From NCBI RefSeq assembly GCF_005116445.1, contig NZ_SWBQ01000002.1, positions 1 to 64,000 on the forward strand: DNA of 64,000 nt, given 5' to 3'. The stretch comes from Pedobacter frigoris (GTDB lineage Bacteria; Bacteroidota; Bacteroidia; Sphingobacteriales; Sphingobacteriaceae). Below the pieces are notes generated by a model. The model was not told where the DNA came from, searched no databases, and saw only the letters and a list, made by a program, of their open reading frames with translations. A program made the translations under genes and the position numbers. Below, piece after piece: positions 11,301 to 17,016 of the stretch (the first letter of the stretch is position 1; each line of letters starts with the position of its first letter).

Positions 11301-12485
11301 CCCATCAGTAAGTACATCAGAAAAATCGATGTTACTTAATGGCGCATCAGTGTCATTGATAACATCAATGCTGTAGCTAATCTGATTTTGGCTTCCCGTT
11401 CCTGGTATAGAGCGCAGAAAATCCTTATTAGCTTGTTTAACTACCCTGACATTTCCAGGAGTAGTTACCAATAAATTTCTAATCTCATGATAATTGATTG
11501 CACCGCCACTGGAGGCTGCGAAACCAAGTTTCATATTTGTTGGAGGAATATCCTGAGTAGTATAGCTGATCAGTTGAGTAAAAGCCCCGTTCGGAGTTTT
11601 AGTCCACCTTACAACAACATTATATAGACCCGTTCCGGTTGGTTTGATCTCTATTTGCACCCTTCTGTAAAACTGGGCATCAGTCGGACGAGTTTCATTA
11701 AATGGGATGGTATTGTAATCGAGCTCATTTCTTAGGCGAATATCACCTGTCGTACCAGTTCTGTCTCCCAGTTTTGCACCAGCTAAAAGCCGGTTGGTTG
11801 GTTGTATACCACCCACTACAGCTGTAGTTTTATTAGTTGTGGTTGGTCCTCTTAAAATAACCGCATTAGGCACTTCATTTGCATTATTCGCATCTTTGGG
11901 ATCGTATCTCCCTATTCTTCCCTCGTTGTTATTTCCATAGTTACCAAATGCATCCAAACCAATTCCAACGTAACCTCCAGCTAAACCGTCAGGAATACCT
12001 GCCGTAGTATTAGGAGCATATCCCAGCGACCCCCCATAGCCACCTAAAGCAAAGGTAGCATTGGCATCAAACAAGAATATACCAATACCATCCCCTCCAT
12101 TATAATCACTGTTAGTATTGGCCGCATTCCGCCACATTTTATACTCAAAATCGATCAACACTCCCAGTGTAGAAGGGAAGGATTTATTGATATAAGCATA
12201 GCCCCGCTGACTGGTAGAAGAACTTGTCAACCTCAGCCATCCTGCGTTTACCGGATCTACGTTTCCTGAAGTCAGGTATGCCGTTCCTTGAGCACCTCCG
12301 GGTCCGCCTACAATGATGTTGGAAGACACACTTCCCTTGAAATTTTCAGTAATTGTAAACTGAGCTGAGGTTTGCTGAACTACTGCAAATAGCAATAAAA
12401 ACAAGCAGAATACGTTCCTAACCCGATTTAAAAAATCAATTGAGTTAAAGATATAGAAATTGCGTGCGCGTAGAGATCTTACCAT
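1..12485 (-). CDS. Giant lectin/DUF11-repeat surface adhesin (3' end beyond window)
   Basis: One reading frame is open from an ATG at 12485 to the left edge, 4161 codons with no stop. I read the frame at both ends, and the plus-strand shadow frames stay in one phase throughout. The N-terminus has a long signal peptide (about residues 1-42, ending TSAQ). Residues about 43-330 look like an L-type (legume/bacterial) lectin, with DGIGIFLFDA and a GGYVGIGLDAFG stretch. Then come two DUF11-like units (about 11450-10600), Ig-like units (about 10570-8900), two shorter units (about 8900-8410), and DUF11 repeats to the edge. It should be exported and surface-bound. A type IX sorting domain or gliding-type C-terminus may lie outside the window. 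The role (adhesion to glycans, biofilm) is inferred. It is transcribed alone, since the next minus-strand operon ends in a terminator at 12632-12660. Confidence 0.9.
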   Translation of the reverse strand, partial: MVRSLRARNFYIFNSIDFLNRVRNVFCLFLLLFAVVQQTSAQFTITENFKGSVSSNIIVGGPGGAQGTAYLTSGNVDPVNAGWLRLTSSSTSQRGYAYINKSFPSTLGVLIDFEYKMWRNAANTNSDYNGGDGIGIFLFDANATFALGGYGGSLGYAPNTTAGIPDGLAGGYVGIGLDAFGNYGNNNEGRIGRYDPKDANNANEVPNAVILRGPTTTNKTTAVVGGIQPTNRLLAGAKLGDRTGTTGDIRLRNELDYNTIPFNETRPTDAQFYRRVQIEIKPTGTGLYNVVVRWTKTPNGAFTQLISYTTQDIPPTNMKLGFAASSGGAINYHEIRNLLVTTPGNVRVVKQANKDFLRSIPGTGSQNQISYSIDVINDTDAPLSNIDFSDVLTDGNGTLITPSMFTINSISNSGFAAGTVLPSTSATNQFTGKLNLGANTVGKITVTGTLSGIPVGNTLTNTTKINPTDIQDQDLDNNTSVVNTPVFAENVDLIVNKSVNNSCLDKTNGNTFTLNVANVGSLNATYAAGANKIVVTKSLPTTYTFTQAASDYTGWTRTSATASGVITYTYTANGTGTLASGTVLPSTITYKVTVPAAVNSYVDAAQVQYQNNLSADIEVIANRNNNTSSNILNNVPSPPTVSSPVVYCQGATATALVVAPNAGNTLIWYRSIGGIGSPNAPVPVTTTAGSTTYYVSQTNGSCESPLSSIVVNVLPTLTPGVVAADQIFCVSGNPAAFTQTTAPSGGSGTYTYQWQKSVTSNSAGFANITLNGTSVTYDDPAVITQTTYYRRLVSSVGGGCGPVISNVITVTVNPALTPGTVGADQTFCVTGDPAAFTETTAPTGANGTYTYQWQSSVDNITFNNIGGATSATYDAPAITATTYYRRVVSSAGSACGSQNSNVIKVTIQPVLANNTITAPANTVFCVTGDPGVINGTVPTGGDGANYTYQWQISTDNVTFTDVNGATGATYDPPVITQTTYYLRKVSSGSCTVPLNSNTVTFTVNPVLTAGTIGAGQTFCVNGDPVLFTQLTAPSGGTATYTYQWQISTDNANFTDINGATAATYDAPAITQTTYYRRAVSSVGVGCGPVFSPAVTVTVNPAITGNSLSAPAVTAFCESGDAAVITGSTPLGGSGTYTYIWEQSINNGTTWTTVAGASGKDFDPPAVTVTTQYRRNVSSGTCSSTSNVITITVSKTPSVAAAGPDINQCVQNLFTMAANTPAVGTGAWALVSGLATINNPGSATSTVNVPQGQSAVLSWTISSGACAPSVDFVTLTNYATPTTANAGSDITQNNSGIFTMQGNSPAIGNGTWTVKPGSGTAVIADPTNPNTTVTIAANSSAILIWTITNGPCGASTDEVTINYISAADIKVVKSVITPGPFVAGQNITYQIIVTNAGPSNAIALAIADAVPAEILVSAINANAAGTASIVQNTSSGNNVNVVANIASGAGNTVTITATGKVRADYAGTLNNTATVTSPNQPDPDGATSTVTSPVTRKPQLTVVKNGPANVIAGQAISYKITVSNTSAGDAIGTLITDAIPAQVSNVSWVAAKTGTASFVGAGTGTGNNVNLTGSIPAGAGNTIVIDITGTVLPSATGSFDNTAKAAATEPGVPEVNSNTVTTNISSVTGLAMLKNGPSSGEAGKPISYTLKITNNGLSDAKNTIINDLVPPEIKNVNWSATVTGGAVINGASNGSGNSINLNANIPTGAANVVNVTINGTISAGFSGDLTNTATASPSEAGSLPSSSTVETTVTRTPVVAIAKTAPGTLTAGQPITYTIEATNTSFADAKALTITDNIPAQISNVIWVASAAGQAAVTGTANGTGNTISITGDLPTGVNNKITITVTGTVSASFSGALENTATATPAEPGTTPQTATATTQVARKPVLVVQKNAPAAINSGQQITYTIDVTNASTSDAIDISIQDIVPAGINNVSWSTSVVGVAAVTTGINGGGNTLALTGNIPAGASNKISIVVTGTIDPSFSGVLSNTVKATPSEAGTTPVTSTATTTVSRIPVIQLTKAGPASLIAGQQISYTIEATNLSTSDAKALAIADNVPVQISNVTWTASVAGAAVVNAPLSGTGNAINITGDLPAGTSNKITITVSGTVNPSFNGSFTNSVTATPAEPGATPKTAASTTTVSKTPVLTVQKSGPGSISAGEQISYTLIIKNTGTANADGATLQDAVPANISNVSWTSVVTGSALVTDAATGTGNTISLKANVPAGVGNSVTVTITGTVLASATGTLSNSATVTPAEPGTTPNTSTVATTIKNTPAISLVKTGPASISAGQIVTYTLTATNNGPSDAKTLAISDAVPAILTNVTWSATKTGTAAVLTGAAGTGNTVTVSGDIPAGAANTIVINITGTVPAASGTGSFSNSAIATPSEPGIAPVNSNTVTTTLDQQVGILVQKSAPATLFAGENITYTLVVTNNGPSNAKGLVITDAIPAGITNANWSTAVQGGATMLSGVSGTGNAVNLSVDLPAGVANKVTVTITGKVNPKFAGTQLVNTAVATPAEAGNPPVNSNTTTTQISKRADIQINKSGPATAVAGSAITYTIQVNNNGPSDAENVTVVDNIPAGILNPTWTASVQGGATLPGASSGAGNINMSAGLPAGTGILTIVVNGTLSPDYTAATLINTATATPEAGVTDPTPATSTVTTQTTRVANVRIVKSGPANIGAGETISYTLRIVNDGPSNAPGVVIADIIPSQILTPTWTATVANGATVSAPSGSGNINLTGSIPSGTGVINITVTGTVNPATLNMINFTNTATANFPVGSPVTDPETSSNTSSVSTVVNNDPVLRVSKSGPATINIGDPITYKIVVANGGSGNITNAQITDNVPADVEVISWTAVAQNGAVLNNALNGTTSGTSSAISLTGDIPAGDPLTMITITINGRVSTSAHPTFTNTVSVVANGVRESSVVTAVNTSTDIIVEKTGPQTIMAGEPVNYTVKVSNAGPVNTVGLAINDIIPAAVQNVSWTAKAFGSASVAALSGNTNTIQTTADITAGVGNYILFNVTGTINPSAPSGNIVNTASVVMPAGETDFNAANNTSTVTTSVVSKSGFSVIKSGPSQALSGTGITYTIKVANAGPSNANQAVIKDNVPAGINNVSWIATKTGLANITSGASGSGSTINVVADFPAGAGNEVTITVNGTIDAGFTGNLVNSASVEPAEPGNPPVGSGNVTTVVTNKSGISIVKSGPSTADAGKTFTYLLEVTNSGPGNALNAAISDVVPAPLTDVTWTATAASGAVIKSGATGASNNVAVVADLPAGPGKVLVTITARVPANAATGNITNTAKVTPTEPGNPEVPSDPVVTTVVQNSGLTLSKNGPASANAGEIITYTLNIGNSGPSNATSASLSDVVPSDIKNVSWTTALSGGAVINTGATGTGNNVNLSANVPVGGTIAVTVTGTVDPLFTGNLINSATLTPSEAGKTPLTSAVTTTVAKLTALKITKSGAATATAGQQLTYQINVSNTGPSTATAAVITDAIPAGLKDVTWSTIASGAVLVTNGATGSGNSLSITATIPAGLPNSLVVNVQGTIDPAFAGTLSNIAKVLPGEPGGVEVVTPPVETVVTQHPVITVAKTGPSTAVAGATISYVIEVNNTGFSNAANLAIADDVPVNITNVSWQATVSGTSTIVGASSGNGNGVSLVGNIPAGADNKIRITVTGTIDPSFVGTLSNTAKATPSEPGNPPVTSPAVQTQVDQRPVIAITKSGPATATAGTTISYMIEVSNTGLSNANNLAISDVVPAALTNVSWTTNTEGTGVVISGATGTGNNVSLVGRIPAGAANKIQIFITGKINASFGGNINNIATATPSEAGNPPVVTSPVVTQVELHPAIAITKTGPEKAIAGSEITYTIEVTNGCLSNAKDLLITDNVSTHLSNVSWTTSVIGSAVVKTGATGTGNTINITADIASCPGNKIIITVKGTIDPAFAGIINNTATATPAEPGNPPVTTPPVETIVDQKSNVVLTKVGPATAIAGSEISYVIEASNTGLSNAANLVISDDVPVQLSNVSWTAVSSGAGSINSGATGSGNTVLLDVNLPAGAGNKVTITVKGTVNPSFAGKLSNTAKASPSEPGNPPVVTPPAETDVTQKPVIVLSKTGPASAVAGSEISYVIEASNTGLSNAANLVISDVVPATLSNVSWTASVSGSSVINSG
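8900..10330 (-). repeat. Five Ig-like repeats of about 95 residues inside the giant adhesin
   Basis: Five units start with an FCxxGDP-like motif near 10310, 10010, 9712, 9430 and 9140, so the period is about 280-300 bp. Each has YTYQWQ in the middle and TTYYRR near its end, followed by a second cysteine in several units. This is the pattern of the short Ig/PKD-like repeats common in Bacteroidota surface proteins. They probably form a stalk that spaces the lectin domain from the DUF11 array. Confidence 0.8.
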
Positions 12486-12631
12486 AGGAGCAGATAATAA
12501 TTTTAGATAGGCGTGAAAAAAGTAGGTCCCTTTATTTAATTAAAGTTATAAACATTTTGATATTTATCAACATTTTTTGTCCGTTTTGACAAATTAAATT
12601 TTGAGAACATCGTGACGTTTGCCCTATAATC

Positions 12632-12660
12632 AAAAAAAGAACCATAAAATATGGTTCTTT
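12632..12660 (-). terminator. Rho-independent terminator of the helicase operon
   Basis: A perfect 11-bp stem (12636-12646 with 12650-12660) has a 3-nt loop and, read on the minus strand, is followed by seven T. It lies 130 bp after the DUF1456 stop. The rest of the 12486-12789 gap is AT-rich and should hold the promoter of the giant adhesin, but I found no convincing TAnnTTTG element in it. Confidence 0.85.
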
Positions 12661-12789
12661 TCAAAATCTATTCCACAAAGGGTTTTAATTATTTACTGCT
12701 GGTTAAAGTGGTTTACCTTATGATTACACCACAGGCGGGATTTAAGCTTGCCTATTTAATTCCACATTTTGGGAATCAGAGACAACAAA

Positions 12790-13029
12790 CTATTTGATTT
12801 CAGCCTTAGGCTCCCTTGGACCGCGTTTATAAATCACAAGACCATTTAAAAAGTTGCGTAATATTTGATCTTTGCATGGTTTATAGTTGGGATGTTCATC
12901 ATTTCTGAACATATCGCCAAGCTCACTTTTGGTTACCTTAAAGTTAACCAGGGCTAAAATCTTAATGATCTCTTCATTGTTAAGTTCAAGCGCTACACGC
13001 AGTTTCTTTAAAATGTCATTGTTACTCAT
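12790..13029 (-). CDS. DUF1456 (YehS-like) small protein
   Basis: The product is 79 residues from the ATG at 13029, which gives the family-typical start MSNNDILKKLRVAL. An ATG 12 bp upstream sits inside the helicase stop region and is less likely. The conserved features of DUF1456 are present: a helical repeat with LNNEEIIKIL, FRNDEHPNY, FLNGLVI and the terminal RGP-E. YehS-type proteins usually carry two copies of this unit; this one has a single copy. The function of the family is unknown. It starts 1 bp after the stop of the DEAD-box helicase, so the two are almost certainly co-translated, and a role beside RNA handling is a guess from that context. Confidence 0.85.
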   Translation of the reverse strand: MSNNDILKKLRVALELNNEEIIKILALVNFKVTKSELGDMFRNDEHPNYKPCKDQILRNFLNGLVIYKRGPREPKAEIK

Positions 13030-13030
13030 A

Positions 13031-14338
13031 TTACATTGCAATTTCTATTTTTACCTTTTTATTTTTTATACGTTCATTAGTAAGTGCAGAAAGCACTTTT
13101 CCCACCATTTTACGCTTTATTGCTACATATGAAGTCTGATCTTTTACTTCAATCAAACCCACATCTTCTTTTTGCAAGCCACCTTTTTTCAACAAGAGCC
13201 CCACAATATCGATTTTATTGATTTTATCTTTTTTACCTGCGGCAATATATAAAGTTTGCCATTCGCTATCTTTTGGCAATGCAAATTTACCTTTTAAACT
13301 TTCAGTCTCTATATTTTGCTTTAGAAAAGGGTATTTTTCATCTTCAGCTATGACAAGATAAGCCGTCCCTTTCGCGTTCATCCTCGCGGTTCGTCCGTTT
13401 CTATGTAAAAACGCATCCTCAGTATAAGGCAACTGATAATGAATGATGCATTCTACCTCAGGTATGTCAAGTCCACGGGCAGCAAGATCTGTCGTAATTA
13501 ATATTTTAATGCTTCCATTTCTAAACTTCAACAATGCTCGCTCTCTTTCGTCCTGTTCCATTCCCCCGTGAAATATATCATGAGCCAGATCTTTATCAAT
13601 TAGCAGATCGCTGATTCTATCCACTGTTTCTCTATGGTTACAAAAGATCAGCGTCCGTTGGTCTCCTATTTTGCATATCAGTTGGAACAAAGTATCCAGC
13701 TTATCCGCCGCAGTTGTTTCCACCTTTTTAAGTTTAAGATCAGGGGCAACTTTTACATCTTTCAAAAAGTCAATCTCCACGGGCTGATTAACTTTCGTGA
13801 AGTCAGGAATCTCTTCCATTGCAGTGGCAGAAGTAAGTATTCTTTGATTAAGAGAAAGCAATTTCCCTATGATATAAGACATATCTTCCTGAAATCCAAA
13901 CTCCAGTGCCTTATCGAATTCATCAAGAACCAATGTTGTGATTCCTGATTCATCAAAATTTTCATGCCTCAAATGATAAGCAATTCTTCCTGGTGTACCG
14001 ATAAGTAAAGCAGGTGGTTGCTCAAAATTATTACGTTCCGTCCGCACGGGATGTCCTCCATAGCAACAATTTACTTTAAAGCCGGTACCCATTTGTTTGA
14101 ATACCTGCTCAATTTGTAAAGCCAGTTCACGTGATGGAACCAGAATTAAAGCTTGAACACCTTTTAAATCTGACTTTAGCTTAGTCAGCACCGGAATTAA
14201 AAATGCGAGTGTCTTACCAGACCCCGTAGGTGCCAGTAAAACCAGATCATTACCTTTTTTGGCAGATGCAAGCGCAGCGGTTTGCATGTCATTTAAAGAA
14301 GCAATCTTCAGTTTTTCCAGTATCTTATCTACCATCAT
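13031..14338 (-). CDS. DbpA-like DEAD-box ATP-dependent RNA helicase
   Basis: The product is 435 residues with the full set of DEAD-box motifs. These are APTGSGKT at 36-43, PSRELAL (Ia), TPGR (Ib), motif II as DEFD at 139-142 instead of DEAD, SAT at 170-172, ARGLDIP (V) and HRNGRTAR (VI). The last 75 or so residues resemble the DbpA C-terminal RNA-binding domain (an RRM-like fold), with KINKIDIVGLLL and IGLIEVKDQTSYVA-type segments. In E. coli, DbpA binds 23S rRNA hairpin 92 and acts in 50S assembly; that role here is inferred. It heads or is second in an operon with the 72-residue protein upstream (23-bp gap) and DUF1456 downstream. Confidence 0.93.
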   Translation of the reverse strand: MMVDKILEKLKIASLNDMQTAALASAKKGNDLVLLAPTGSGKTLAFLIPVLTKLKSDLKGVQALILVPSRELALQIEQVFKQMGTGFKVNCCYGGHPVRTERNNFEQPPALLIGTPGRIAYHLRHENFDESGITTLVLDEFDKALEFGFQEDMSYIIGKLLSLNQRILTSATAMEEIPDFTKVNQPVEIDFLKDVKVAPDLKLKKVETTAADKLDTLFQLICKIGDQRTLIFCNHRETVDRISDLLIDKDLAHDIFHGGMEQDERERALLKFRNGSIKILITTDLAARGLDIPEVECIIHYQLPYTEDAFLHRNGRTARMNAKGTAYLVIAEDEKYPFLKQNIETESLKGKFALPKDSEWQTLYIAAGKKDKINKIDIVGLLLKKGGLQKEDVGLIEVKDQTSYVAIKRKMVGKVLSALTNERIKNKKVKIEIAM

Positions 14339-14361
14339 GGTGTCAAAGATAACTGGATATA

Positions 14362-14580
14362 TTAGAACTTCAGGTATTTCTTACGTAAGTGCTTCATGGA
14401 GTTGTATAAGCGTACATCTAAACTCATCAACATATGCCCTCTTTCTGAAATCCAGGTGGTCATTTTATGATTCGCATCCTTTAACGGCGCATAAACCTGC
14501 TCTTCCAATACATCATTATACTTGTTTGCAACCCTACTTTGCTGTAACAAATAAAACTCATTGATCAATTCTGCTTTCAT
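14362..14580 (-). CDS. Small hypothetical protein upstream of helicase
   Basis: I start it at the ATG at 14580, giving 72 residues beginning MKAELINEF. The longer frame adds 13 residues, rich in Y and I, that look like untranslated leader. It is charged, helical and has no signal peptide or membrane segment. I do not recognise the family. It lies 23 bp before the helicase start on the same strand, so it probably belongs to that operon. Confidence 0.55.
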   Translation of the reverse strand: MKAELINEFYLLQQSRVANKYNDVLEEQVYAPLKDANHKMTTWISERGHMLMSLDVRLYNSMKHLRKKYLKF

Positions 14581-14828
14581 AATGATTATATTTAGGTAAT
14601 AAATACTCGTACTATACATTTAACGAATATTTTAAAGGTTTGTTGACTTCTATTTAAAATTTATTAGCAGGTATCTCGGCACAACTTTCTTTCAGAAACA
14701 AACTAAAGTGTTGACAAGCAGCAGATTGTTAGCAATTAAACAATATGAAATTAACCTCATTTTAATTTAATAGCCTTATTTTTAAGAAACCTGAATACGG
14801 GTTGTTTTTATCATAACTCAATTAACGT

Positions 14829-15302
14829 ATGACCTGGAAGAAATTTAGCGGCGAAGTGATCCACTCGCCAATTTTAGAAGAAATCGAAAATGCAATCGTC
14901 AGAGAAACTGAAAGTGGCTATAAACTCAAAGTCTGCATAGGAACAGACTCACAGGTAAAAGGGGCACTTACAGACTTTGCTACTGTAATTGTTTTACTCC
15001 GGGAACATCATGGGGGATTCATGTACATACACCAGGATAAAACTCCTCAAAAGATGAGCATCAAGGAAAGGATGCTGGTAGAAGTTCAGAAATCAATAGA
15101 AACAGCGTATGCCATTTGTGATCTGCTGGATTTATATGATGTAGACCTGGAAGTACATGCTGACATCAACACAAACCCAATGTTTAAATCGAATAAGGCA
15201 TTGAACGAAGCTATGGGTTATATCTTAAGCATGGGCTTTATTTTCAAAGCGAAGCCGGAAGCTTTTGCCAGCTCAACTTGTGCTGATAAAATGGTCCACT
15301 AG
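14829..15302 (+). CDS. YkuK-type RNase H-like protein (DUF458)
   Basis: The product is 157 residues, the usual size for the family. It shows GTDSQVKG near residue 38, a mid-domain ERM segment, VHADINTNP with KSNKALNEA, and a C-terminal ADKMVH. These are the acidic and histidine positions of the RNase H-like fold assigned to DUF458/YkuK. The cellular role is not established. It is a single gene, divergent from the helicase operon, with 248 bp between them that must hold both promoters. It ends 1 bp before the stop of the convergent DUF4468 gene. Confidence 0.85.
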   Translation: MTWKKFSGEVIHSPILEEIENAIVRETESGYKLKVCIGTDSQVKGALTDFATVIVLLREHHGGFMYIHQDKTPQKMSIKERMLVEVQKSIETAYAICDLLDLYDVDLEVHADINTNPMFKSNKALNEAMGYILSMGFIFKAKPEAFASSTCADKMVH

Positions 15303-15303
15303 T

Positions 15304-15888
15304 TCACCATTTTTTCGTTGAAATCGTCTCTCTTGACTTAGTGGCAGGCTTGATCTCCTGCTTATCGGCCATGCTTTCCTTAAACTGAGCCGTCAGGATT
15401 TCTGCCTCCTTACCGGTATTATTGATATACCCCTTCCACTCCGCAGCATTTAACTTCCCCGGCTCATTCTCAAGCGGAGTACCTACCGTCGTAGAAGCAA
15501 CAAAATTTCCATAACGATCCCTCTGATAAGGTATGAATACAAAGTCCGTCAACCAAAAACGATACTTGTCATCCCGGCATTCTATATAGAAATTATATTT
15601 AACTTCTCCCGATGGCCGATTCAGCACCAATGCCGTCTTATTGATAATAAACTTACCTTCAGCCTGCATTATCGTATCGGCAACTTTAGATGTCATTTTA
15701 AGCAGTTTAGCCTTTTGCTTAAAAAAGCGATTTGCCCTGGCCGACAAATTAACCTTGGAAACTCCACTCTGCTCTACCACTTCATAGTGAATAAACTTAC
15801 CTCTTTCATCATAAGACAGCGATTGATCCTGCCCCACACCTGCTAAACTAATCATCAGTAAAAAAAACAGACTGGATATACATTTCAT
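15304..15888 (-). CDS. Secreted DUF4468 (TBP-like fold) protein
   Basis: The product is 194 residues. The signal peptide is about residues 1-19 (hydrophobic FFLLMISLAG, then VGQ). The body has the DUF4468 pattern: a G-KF----E segment, a basic helix after ANRFF, GEVKYNFYIECRDDKYR, and a tyrosine-rich WLTDFVFIPYQ strand. The C-terminus is lysine-rich and likely flexible. Bacteroidota have many such periplasmic proteins; their function is unknown. A hairpin terminator lies just upstream (15901-15929), which ends the neighbouring porin transcript, so this gene needs its own promoter in a very short space or is reached by read-through. Confidence 0.8.
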   Translation of the reverse strand: MKCISSLFFLLMISLAGVGQDQSLSYDERGKFIHYEVVEQSGVSKVNLSARANRFFKQKAKLLKMTSKVADTIMQAEGKFIINKTALVLNRPSGEVKYNFYIECRDDKYRFWLTDFVFIPYQRDRYGNFVASTTVGTPLENEPGKLNAAEWKGYINNTGKEAEILTAQFKESMADKQEIKPATKSRETISTKKW

Positions 15889-15900
15889 GTTTAAATATAT

Positions 15901-15929
15901 AAAAAAGCCACCGGAAATTGTCCGGTGGC
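15901..15929 (-). terminator. Rho-independent terminator of the porin/amt unit
   Basis: A perfect 9-bp GC-rich stem (15907-15915 with 15921-15929) has a 5-nt loop and is followed on the minus strand by six T. It lies 21 bp after the porin stop. Confidence 0.9.
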
Positions 15930-15950
15930 CTAAGATTAACGTAATCGAGA

Positions 15951-16973
15951 CTAAAAAGCGTAAACTGCGGCTAAAGAAAACTGAGCTGCAGACTTAGTTA
16001 ACGAACCATTACTTTTAACGAACTGATAGTACTGCTCTTCATCATTGTCAAAACGAACCTCCGGAATGAAAGTCAAACCACCAGCTTTAATATTGCCAGA
16101 TAAAGTCACCGAAGTGATTGCAGCATCAGAAGCGCCGCCAGCACCTTTTATGTTAAAGTATTCACCTCTTAGGCCCAGAGAAACAGCTGGTGTAAAGGCG
16201 TATTGAGGATACAACGCTGCACCGGTGTAACCACCATTATCATTCGTCACTGAATAATCTGCAGCATTAAGGCCTAATTTAAATTTCTCCGTCACCTGAT
16301 AAGCAGTAGTCAGGTCAAATATAGTTCCGGTACCACCGGCTCCAGCTGAATAACCGGATAAAACGTTTAAGTAAGCAGTCCAGCCTTCAATTGGATTAAC
16401 CGTCAATTGCCCGCCAACATGTGACACCCCATTGAAGTCCTGATATACATTCCAATCATTAAATAATCCTACCATCAGGCTTACTTTATCCGAGAATACA
16501 TAAGAACCCTTAATACCGGCATTCTGGAATGGTCCTGCACCAAAAAGATACGAAGTGGAATAATTGAAATTTGCGACAGGAGAGATCACTTCATAACCGA
16601 CAAATGTTCCCATGTAACCAGCTGTAAGACTGAATTTATCAGTAAAAGCATAATTCACGTAAAGATTCTGAATATGAAAGGAATTGCCATCAGGACCATT
16701 CCCTATCGATTCATACTGGCCTCTCGGGCCGAAAGAAAGCTCGCCAACAAACGATGCTTTGCCAGTACTTTTCTTCAATGCAAGATCAATCATTCCTATC
16801 GAAACTGAATTCTGCTCTGAAGCAAAGTACGTTTTGATATTGGGTGTTTTTGCAAAGTCATACTTGAAATAAGTGTCTACAGACCCAGAAAGCTGTAGTG
16901 GCGTAGCTTCCTGGGCGTAAGTTGCAGATGCAAATGATAAAGTCGCTATGGTCAGTAGTGATTTTAGTTTCAT
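15951..16973 (-). CDS. Outer-membrane beta-barrel porin (BBP2-like) beside ammonium transporter
   Basis: The product is 340 residues. A signal peptide ends near residue 20 (ATYAQ). The rest is alternating amphipathic strands with many glycine/tyrosine turns, and the chain ends in VYAF, the terminal aromatic signature of outer-membrane barrels. The segments GSVDTYFKYDF near the N-terminus and LYVNYAFTDKFSLTAGYMGTFVGYE resemble the BBP2/porin family of Bacteroidota. It lies 43 bp downstream of amt on the same strand and shares its terminator. It probably lets ammonium or nitrogenous solutes cross the outer membrane; this is inferred from position. Confidence 0.82.
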   Translation of the reverse strand: MKLKSLLTIATLSFASATYAQEATPLQLSGSVDTYFKYDFAKTPNIKTYFASEQNSVSIGMIDLALKKSTGKASFVGELSFGPRGQYESIGNGPDGNSFHIQNLYVNYAFTDKFSLTAGYMGTFVGYEVISPVANFNYSTSYLFGAGPFQNAGIKGSYVFSDKVSLMVGLFNDWNVYQDFNGVSHVGGQLTVNPIEGWTAYLNVLSGYSAGAGGTGTIFDLTTAYQVTEKFKLGLNAADYSVTNDNGGYTGAALYPQYAFTPAVSLGLRGEYFNIKGAGGASDAAITSVTLSGNIKAGGLTFIPEVRFDNDEEQYYQFVKSNGSLTKSAAQFSLAAVYAF

Positions 16974-17016
16974 AATTTGTTTAGGTTTGAGGTTGAAATT
17001 TAGATGGTTTATGTTT

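Noticed and set aside
175..11376. Many plus-strand ORFs of 60-160 codons over the first 11 kb
   Set aside because: They are shadows opposite the giant minus-strand repeat gene. They recur with its 390-bp period and keep one phase.
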